Below, in pieces: positions 58,261 to 64,000 of a DNA stretch of 64,000 bases. Under the pieces are notes generated by a model, which saw nothing but the letters and a program-made list of their open reading frames with translations, had not been told where the DNA came from and searched no databases. The DNA is from Deinococcales bacterium (GTDB lineage: Bacteria; Deinococcota; Deinococci; Deinococcales; JAAFIG01). A program made the position numbers and the translations under genes. Positions within the stretch are counted from its first letter, which is position 1, and each line of letters begins with the position of its first letter. The DNA lies in NCBI GenBank assembly GCA_025359505.1, contig JANYHH010000002.1:1-64000 (forward strand), given 5' to 3'.

Positions 58261-59406
58261 TTACAAACCCAGAAACGCCAGCGTCCCTCGGGCGATGCCA
58301 GCCGCGATGCGCTGTCGGTAGGCTGACGTGCCAAGCCTCACGCCCTCCTCGGGGTGGGTCGCAAAGCCCATCTCGACGAGCACGCTCGGGATGCGCGGTT
58401 TGCTGATGACCCAGAACTCTGCCTGCTTGACCCCTTGATTGACCGCTTTGGTTTGCGCGATCACGTTGTTTTGAATGCCGTTGGCGAGGCGGCGCGAGAA
58501 AGTGGCGTTCAATCGTCCGAGCTGATCGTTCAGTAAGCTTCGAGCGATGCCGCTGGCCTGCGCGGTCAGCACCTTGCCGGTGCTGCCACCACCGTTTTCG
58601 CGCTCAGCCTGCGCGAGCGTTTCAGGATCCGGTGATTTGCCAAACAAAAAGGTCATCACGCCCTGCGCGTTGGGGTTGGCGGCGGCGTTGACGTGGATGC
58701 TGATGAACGCGTTGCGATCCGTGCTGCCCATGTCGGCGCGTTTGTCCAGATCGCAGCCTTTGTCGCACCCACCCACGCCCTGCCACGCGTAATCGCCGGT
58801 GCGGGTCATCTTGACCGTCACGCCCGCCGCCTCGAGCAGCTTCCTGACCTTGAGCGCCACATCGAGCGCCGTTTCCTTCTCGGTCACGTACGCCACGCCG
58901 CCCGGATCAATGCCACCGTGACCCGGATCGAGTACGACTGTCAAGCGCGGTTTCTGCGGCGCTCGAGTCGAGGCGGGTTTTGAGGGTGAGGGTGCAGCAC
59001 TGCTCGAGCCGCTGATGTCCGCGACGATCCGCGTCGGCAGTCCGTCGGCGGCCGGGAGCGCGAATAGCTTGAAGTTTCGTGCGCCCAACTGAACACGGGT
59101 TTGCAGGGTCAACACGCCGTAGCCGTTTTTAGGCTCGAGGCTCCACGATTCGACTTGCGGCGTGTTGACTAAGCCTCGCTGTCGCACCGCGTTAAACGGC
59201 TCGAGGCGAATCGTCAGGGTTTTGCCACGGCTGGTCGCGGTGTAGGTTCGATTGCCGGGCGCTGCGAGGATGACGCGGGTGAAGTCACCCTCTGGGTGGT
59301 ACGCCAGCCTCAGCGCGTCACTGTTGGCCGAGGCGAATAAGATTGAGAGGGCGAATAGAGCAATTAACACCAGTCCCAGTTGCGGAATAGGCTGCCGCTG
59401 ATTCAT
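58261..59406 (-). CDS. N-acetylmuramoyl-L-alanine amidase (AmiC-type, AMIN + Amidase_3)
   Basis: 381 residues. After a signal-like N-terminus (LVLIALFALSILFASANS) comes an AMIN domain (residues ~30-130). The Amidase_3 zinc domain has VVLDPGHGGIDPGGVAYVTE (first His), the KETALDVALKV Glu, FISIHVNAAAN (second His) and VLVEMGFATHPEE (catalytic Glu). It splits the amide bond between MurNAc and peptide in septal wall. It lies directly before the LysM-M23 gene (one base between). Confidence 0.93.
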   Translation of the reverse strand: MNQRQPIPQLGLVLIALFALSILFASANSDALRLAYHPEGDFTRVILAAPGNRTYTATSRGKTLTIRLEPFNAVRQRGLVNTPQVESWSLEPKNGYGVLTLQTRVQLGARNFKLFALPAADGLPTRIVADISGSSSAAPSPSKPASTRAPQKPRLTVVLDPGHGGIDPGGVAYVTEKETALDVALKVRKLLEAAGVTVKMTRTGDYAWQGVGGCDKGCDLDKRADMGSTDRNAFISIHVNAAANPNAQGVMTFLFGKSPDPETLAQAERENGGGSTGKVLTAQASGIARSLLNDQLGRLNATFSRRLANGIQNNVIAQTKAVNQGVKQAEFWVISKPRIPSVLVEMGFATHPEEGVRLGTSAYRQRIAAGIARGTLAFLGL

Positions 59407-60135
59407 TTAGCGTCCACGGTACGAGGCTTGAAAGGCTTGGCTCGAGGGCAAAAACGCCATTGGGTTGACGAGCGCCCCGCCACCGCGTATCTCAAAATGC
59501 AGGTGTGGCCCGGTGCTGTTACCTGTGTTGCCAACCCGCGCAATCGGTTGCCCTTGGCGCACAGTCTGCCCGACCCTCACGAGCAGGCTCGAGTTGTGAG
59601 CGTAGTAGTAATCGCGGCCACCCGCGCCGCGCACGATCACGAGGTTGCCGTACCCAAAGACGTTCCAGCCACTCGAGGTGACCGTTCCGCTGACGGCAGC
59701 GTAAATGAGCGTGCCGCTCGGAGCGGCAATATCCAGCCCAGCGTGACCGCAGCCTCTGCCGCAGTACGAGTAGCGTGTGGTGATGACTCCGGCGAGCGGC
59801 CACAGCACGCGCTCGGCGCTGGCAGATGCGCCGCCGCTCGAGGCAGGCGTGACGCGCGTAGTCGCAGTGCTTGGCTTCGCGCCGAGGATGTGCAAGGTCT
59901 GTCCGAGACTCACGGTGTCGCCTTCAATTTGATTGTCGCGCTGCAAAGTGCTGACCGCGACGCCGTTTTGCTTGGCAATGCCCCACAGCGTGTCACCGCG
60001 CTTGACTATGATATGGACACCATGTGCCATGACAACCGATGCGGTAAACACGCCACCACACATCAGTGCTGTCAAGGCGATCCGTCGCGTTTGTTTAAAG
60101 ATTTCTATTGTGTTCAGGTGGCGTTCAGTGGGCAC
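59407..60135 (-). CDS. LysM-M23 peptidoglycan factor (NlpD/EnvC-like)
   Basis: 242 residues: N-terminal signal/anchor (ALTALMCGGVFTASVVMA), a LysM domain (IIVKRGDTLWGIAKQNGVAV...LGQTLHI, residues ~42-85) and an M23 domain with HAGLDIAAPSGT and HLHFEIRGGG. All zinc ligands appear present, so it may be an active endopeptidase rather than a pure amidase activator. Adjacent amidase and M23 genes form a wall-remodelling pair. Confidence 0.9.
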   Translation of the reverse strand: MPTERHLNTIEIFKQTRRIALTALMCGGVFTASVVMAHGVHIIVKRGDTLWGIAKQNGVAVSTLQRDNQIEGDTVSLGQTLHILGAKPSTATTRVTPASSGGASASAERVLWPLAGVITTRYSYCGRGCGHAGLDIAAPSGTLIYAAVSGTVTSSGWNVFGYGNLVIVRGAGGRDYYYAHNSSLLVRVGQTVRQGQPIARVGNTGNSTGPHLHFEIRGGGALVNPMAFLPSSQAFQASYRGR

Positions 60136-60404
60136 GAGGCATGATACTCAGATTACTGTTAAGGCTTTGTAAAGTTCGCACTCGGGACGTTGTCTTGACC
60201 GGAATCCGGCAGTCGTTTCGATGATGCACCGCGTTTTGAACGGTCAGTATGGTCTCGCATATTACATCAATTCATTCGGATACTCGAATATGCTTCTTTC
60301 TAGGTCAGTACCTTCGGTTCTCGAGCCGTACCCCGTGAACCCCGAGTTGTGCGGCGCATAGTCCTCTCGAATCTCGCAAAATAGAACGTTCACGAAGGGT
60401 TCCT
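60136..60404. promoter_or_regulatory. Divergent regulatory region between the M23 and P-type ATPase genes
   Basis: No gene in these 269 bp. On the minus strand CTTTACAAAGC and CTTAACAGTAA form an 11-bp-period direct repeat (60153-60174), like the sites at 43099 and 42594. ATTCG-GATACT-CGAAT (60274-60289) is an inverted repeat that could be the operator of the ArsR protein encoded at 62322. The middle part is AT-rich. Confidence 0.5.
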
Positions 60405-62309
60405 ATGTCTCAAGCCACGCGCCACCCAAACCAAACCTCCAGCCCGCCGCGCTTGCTCGAGTTGATGACCCGCGAGCGTTGGATCGAGGTCGCCCGCATC
60501 GTCATCACCGCGATCATGATCCTGCTCTACTCGCAGGGGCTGCTGCCGCTACCAGTGCTATTCGTCGCACTGGCCTTCGGACTTTACCCGCTCGTCAAGA
60601 TCGGCTTACTTGACCTGATTCACGAGCGCAAAATCGGCACGGAACTCTTCGTCACCGTCGCCACGAGCATCGCCATGCTCGGCGGTGAGTACACGGCCGG
60701 ATCGGTGCTGCTAGTGATCATCCTGATCGCCGAGTTCATCGCTGACCTCAACACCGACCGCGCTCGAGCCTCGATCAAAGCCCTGATCGGCTCCGTGCCG
60801 CAAACCGCGCTCGTGCGCCGCGCTGCCAAAGAGCTGACGCTGCCCGTGGCGGAGCTGCGCGTGGGCGAAGTCGTGATCGTGCGAGCGGGCGAGAAAATCC
60901 CGGTCGACGGCCTCGTCAAAAACGGTCAGGCGTCCGTTAACCAAGCCCCGATCACCGGCGAGAGCCTGCCCGTCGAGAAAACCATTGGCTCGAGCGTCTT
61001 CGCGGGGACGATCCTCGAACTCGGGGCTTTGGACATTGAAACCCAGAAGCTCGGGCAGGACACGACGTATTCAAGAATCATCGCGCTCGTCGAGGGCGCT
61101 GAGGCGCAACAAGCGCCGGTGCAAAAACTGGCGGATCGCGTGGCGGGCATCCTGATCCCGGTCGTGTTCGTCTTCTTGCTCGGGGTGTTCCTCGTCACTC
61201 GAGACGTGCGGCTGATTGTGACCCTACTGATTTTCACCTCGCCTGCCGAGTTAGGACTGGCCACGCCACTGGTGATGATCGCTGCGGTGGCTCGAGCGGC
61301 TCGCAGCGGCATTCTCATCAAGGGCGGAATTTACTTGGAGCAACTCGCCAAAGTCGACGTGGTGGCGTTCGATAAAACCGGCACGCTGACCTACGGCCAC
61401 CCTGAAGTCACCCGCATCCAGCTCAGCGATGCGACGATGGGCGAGGCTGAACTGCTGCGGCTCGCGGCGGGCGTCGAGCGACGCTCGAGCCACCCACTCG
61501 CCAAAGCCGTCGTGGATGCGGCCAGCGCTCAGGGCTTAGTGTTGAGCGAACCGAGCGATTTCGAGGTCGTGGCCGGGCGCGGCGTGCGGGCGACGCTCGA
61601 GGGTCGCAAGCTGCTGGCGGGCAACGCGGCCTTCCTGCTCGAGAACGGTGTGACCGTCGCGGCCGCCGATGCGGGCGAGGGTCAAACGGTGATTCACATC
61701 GCCGCCGACGGTCAAGCCCTCGGGGTGCTGCATCTGGCGGACAGCTTGCGCCCGAACGCCAAGGCCGCCATCGCCCAGCTTCGCGCCAACGGCATCAAGC
61801 GCATTGTGATGCTGAGCGGTGACAACGCCGCCGTCGCCAAACGCATCGGCGCGGAACTCGGTGTGGACGAAGTGTTTGCTGACCTGATGCCCGACGATAA
61901 GCTCGGGATTATCAAAGGCTTGCAGGGGAAAGGGCACAAGGTGGCGATGGTCGGTGACGGCATCAACGATGCTCCCGCGCTCGCCATCGCCGATGTCGGC
62001 ATTGCGATGGGCGCGGCTGGAACGCAAGCCGCGCTCGAGGCGGCCGATATCGCGCTGATGACGGATGACCTCGCCAAGATCAGTGAGGCTCGAGCCATCG
62101 CCGGGCGAGCGTACCGCACGATTCAGGAGAACCTCTTCGTCGGGGTCGGCGTGGTTCACGTGCTGGGGATCACAGCGGCGCTGCTGCGGCTGATCGGGCC
62201 GATTGAGGCGGCCGTGATTCACTTGGGGCCCGATATTCTGGTGTTCCTCAACTCGGTTAAGCTGCTCAGCGTTCGCATCATGCCCAATACGGCTGTCAAA
62301 TCAACCTAA
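60405..62309 (+). CDS. P1B-type ATPase with atypical SPA metal motif
   Basis: 634 residues with no N-terminal HMA domain. The phosphorylation site is DKTGTLTYGH, with TGES, HP in SSHPLAKAVV and GDGINDAPALAIADVG. The intramembrane metal motif, normally CPC or SPC, reads FTSPAELGLATPLV, so it lacks any Cys. It is therefore not a typical Cu or Zn pump. Substrate unknown. AAGGGTTCCT before the ATG gives a ribosome-binding site. It is followed by arsR and MFS genes. Confidence 0.88.
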   Translation: MSQATRHPNQTSSPPRLLELMTRERWIEVARIVITAIMILLYSQGLLPLPVLFVALAFGLYPLVKIGLLDLIHERKIGTELFVTVATSIAMLGGEYTAGSVLLVIILIAEFIADLNTDRARASIKALIGSVPQTALVRRAAKELTLPVAELRVGEVVIVRAGEKIPVDGLVKNGQASVNQAPITGESLPVEKTIGSSVFAGTILELGALDIETQKLGQDTTYSRIIALVEGAEAQQAPVQKLADRVAGILIPVVFVFLLGVFLVTRDVRLIVTLLIFTSPAELGLATPLVMIAAVARAARSGILIKGGIYLEQLAKVDVVAFDKTGTLTYGHPEVTRIQLSDATMGEAELLRLAAGVERRSSHPLAKAVVDAASAQGLVLSEPSDFEVVAGRGVRATLEGRKLLAGNAAFLLENGVTVAAADAGEGQTVIHIAADGQALGVLHLADSLRPNAKAAIAQLRANGIKRIVMLSGDNAAVAKRIGAELGVDEVFADLMPDDKLGIIKGLQGKGHKVAMVGDGINDAPALAIADVGIAMGAAGTQAALEAADIALMTDDLAKISEARAIAGRAYRTIQENLFVGVGVVHVLGITAALLRLIGPIEAAVIHLGPDILVFLNSVKLLSVRIMPNTAVKST

Positions 62310-62321
62310 AGGGTGAACCCG

Positions 62322-62693
62322 ATGAAACACCACGCCATTCCACCAGCACCCAACCCAGACAGTCTCGAGGCGATGGTCGAGACCTTCAAGGCGCTCGCCG
62401 ATCCGACCCGCGCCCGCCTCGTGCTGCTGCTGTCCGCGGGCGAACGGAGCGTCGGCGAATTGGTCGAGCAACTCGAGCAACCGCAAAGCACGGTCTCGAG
62501 GCATCTGTCGCTGTTGCGGGCAGCCGGTCTCGTCAGCACCCGCCGCGATGGAGTGCGCGTGTACTACCGATTGAAGGACGCGCACGTTGGCGATTTGGTC
62601 GCGCAAGCCTTCGCTCACGCTGAACACGAGCGGCTCGGGCTGCCCGATCACAGCGCCAAACCGTCACAGGCTGAACTCGAGATGCGGCGATGA
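62322..62693 (+). CDS. ArsR-family repressor
   Basis: 123 residues from the ATG at 62322 (the track start at 62313 is a GTG). The winged helix is ALADPTRARLVLLLSAGERS, VGELVEQLEQPQSTVSRHLS and RRDGVRVYYRLKDAHV. There is no Cys, unlike the first ArsR. His residues at the N-terminus (KHHAIPP) and C-terminus (AFAHAEHERLGL) could make the metal site. Its stop overlaps the MFS start (ATGA). Confidence 0.9.
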   Translation: MKHHAIPPAPNPDSLEAMVETFKALADPTRARLVLLLSAGERSVGELVEQLEQPQSTVSRHLSLLRAAGLVSTRRDGVRVYYRLKDAHVGDLVAQAFAHAEHERLGLPDHSAKPSQAELEMRR

Positions 62694-63910
62694 CGGCTGC
62701 GTTTGCGCCGTTCCGCAGCCTTCGCAACCCGACTTTCGCGCGGCTGTACCTCGCGCAAACCACCAGTTTGCTCGGCGACGCGCTGACCTGGGTCGGGCTG
62801 GCATTGCTGGCATTTGAACTCGCGGGTAGCAACTCGAGCGTGATCCTCGGTGGGGCGCTGACGCTGCGCGTGACCGCGTTCGTGCTGCTTTCACCCATCG
62901 CGGGGGCGCTGGCAGACCGATTTGACCGCAAATTGATTCTCGTGATCAGCGACCTCGGGCGGATGATCGTGATCGCGCTGATGCCGTTCGTCACGCAAGC
63001 GTGGCAGATTTACGGGCTGATGTTCGCGCTCAACGCGCTGACGGCGTTTTTCACCCCGACCTATCAAGCGACGATTCCATTGGTGACCGGTAAGGACGAT
63101 TATGGTCAGGCAATATCGCTCTCGGGCGCGACCTACGAAACCCTCGGCGTGCTCGGGCCCGGCATCGCCGGTGGGGTGGCGGTGCTGATCGGGGCGCGAT
63201 CCATTTTCTATTTGGATGCCGCGACGTTTCTGATTTCTGCACTGCTGATTCTGACTTTGCCGCGCAGCCTCAACGCCCCTCGAGACCCAACGGAATCCTC
63301 GAGTGCAACGACGACGTGGCGCGACGTGCGAGACGGCACGGTCAGGTTGTGGGCGGATGCACCGATGCGCTACGCGCTGCTGCTCGAGTTCGTCGCCTCG
63401 GTCACTGGGGCGCTGGTCTTGGTCAACACCGTCGGCTTGGTGCGCGGTAGCCTAAATTTGGGCAACCTCGAGTACGGTTTGGTGATGGGCGCGTTTGGCA
63501 TTGGCGCGACGCTGGCGGCGCTGGCCGCCGGGGCGCTCGAGCGTCGCTTGCCGCGCACGCGCTTCGTGCTGCTGGGGGCAATCGTCACGACGCTGGCGGT
63601 GATTCTTGCCAACTTGGTCGGGTTCGCGCCGCTGCTGGCGCTGTGGCTCGTGGCGGGCGCGGGGCAGAACTGGGTCAACTTGCCGACGCAGGCTTTGATT
63701 GCGGATCGCACGCCCGTGGACGCGCAAGGGCGCGTGTACGGGGCGCATTTCGCGTGGAGTCACCTGTGGTGGGCGCTGGCGTATCCGCTGGCGGGCTGGT
63801 TGGGCGCGAGCTTCGCGGCTCGAGACTTCCTGATCGGTGGCTTGGTCGGGCTGGTCGCATTGATCGTCGTGCAGGTGGCGCTCGTCCCCCGCGACCTCGA
63901 GCGGCACTAA
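62690..63910 (+). CDS. MFS transporter
   Basis: 406 residues, about 12 helices, with the MFS loop motif GALADRFDRKLILVISDLGR between TM2 and TM3 and a long central loop (residues ~195-225). It resembles the MFS_3/enterobactin-exporter-like group. Expression is coupled to the ArsR and P-type ATPase, so metal or metallophore export is possible. Substrate not inferable from sequence. Confidence 0.85.
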   Translation: MTAAFAPFRSLRNPTFARLYLAQTTSLLGDALTWVGLALLAFELAGSNSSVILGGALTLRVTAFVLLSPIAGALADRFDRKLILVISDLGRMIVIALMPFVTQAWQIYGLMFALNALTAFFTPTYQATIPLVTGKDDYGQAISLSGATYETLGVLGPGIAGGVAVLIGARSIFYLDAATFLISALLILTLPRSLNAPRDPTESSSATTTWRDVRDGTVRLWADAPMRYALLLEFVASVTGALVLVNTVGLVRGSLNLGNLEYGLVMGAFGIGATLAALAAGALERRLPRTRFVLLGAIVTTLAVILANLVGFAPLLALWLVAGAGQNWVNLPTQALIADRTPVDAQGRVYGAHFAWSHLWWALAYPLAGWLGASFAARDFLIGGLVGLVALIVVQVALVPRDLERH

Positions 63911-63949
63911 CTCTTGATTAAACGCATGCAACCGCTTTGGCAAAGCGAT

Positions 63950-63982
63950 TGACATTGTGCTGACTGTTGCCTGACACACTTC
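63950..63982 (+). repeat. Three TGAC direct repeats with 11-bp period
   Basis: TGACATTGTGC, TGACTGTTGCC and TGACACACTTC follow one another exactly every 11 bp, just after the palindrome CGCTTTG-G-CAAAGCG. The window ends before any downstream gene. A promoter-proximal regulator site is likely. Confidence 0.45.
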
Positions 63983-64000
63983 CGTATGCGCGTTTTTACT

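Overview
This is a 64 kb piece of a GC-rich bacterial chromosome. Its strangest global property is the palindrome CTCGAG, which recurs about every 100-150 bp over most of the window. A diderm envelope is implied by lnt together with lgt and lspA, and by multicopper oxidase, CopC/CopD, AmiC-type amidase and VanW-domain proteins. A Deinococcota-like host is my guess from the overall gene flavour and GC content; no rRNA or other phylogenetic marker is present to prove it.

Left flank (1-7050): the tail of an IS3-family transposase, rlmN, a DoxX-like membrane protein, a class IV aminotransferase, a 38-residue membrane peptide, yraN, a DEDDh exonuclease, a Nudix hydrolase, and comM. comM is broken: its first ~60 codons are missing because a transposon sits in it.

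Transposon (from about 7051): a Tn7-like CRISPR-associated transposon (CAST) with gene order tnsA-tnsB-tnsC-tniQ-cas6e-CRISPR-cas8e-cas7e-cas5e. The Cascade genes and repeats are type I-E. Cas3, Cas1, Cas2 and a recognisable Cas11/Cse2 are absent, and Cas8e and Cas5e are short. The array has five repeats and four spacers. The last spacer lies between diverged repeats and matches comM 40-55 bp from the transposon end. It has an AAG PAM, a perfect match at the paired seed positions, and all seven mismatches on comM wobble positions. That is the expected design of a self-encoded homing guide. I regard this as the main discovery of the window: a type I-E, RNA-guided transposon homing into comM.

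Putative cargo (16.2-21.3 kb): an orphan DUF1778-DUF2384 antitoxin-like protein, two XRE regulators and three unrecognised proteins, one with a zinc ribbon. The far transposon end is unresolved. A weak candidate lies at 21.29-21.36 kb, but the missing comM 5' part is not seen there or anywhere else in the window.

Remainder (21.3-64 kb): an fbpABC-type iron(III) ABC transporter, a vWA pair, and a long metal, thiol-redox and lipoprotein region. The latter contains BdbD/BdbC, TlpA-like thioredoxins (one frameshifted), CopC/CopD, ZIP and CDF transporters, two heavy-metal P-type ATPases each with an ArsR regulator, a two-component system, a Cys-rich copper-storage-like protein, a multicopper oxidase, two VanW proteins, LspA/Lgt/Lnt, CcdA-like reductant carriers, HtrA, DUF305, and envelope amidase and M23 factors. 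Many genes overlap by ATGA or GTGA, which indicates translationally coupled operons. Direct repeats built on TTTACA with an 11-bp period precede several of these genes and may bind the local OmpR-type regulator. Whether this region is chromosomal or very large CAST cargo cannot be decided from the window.
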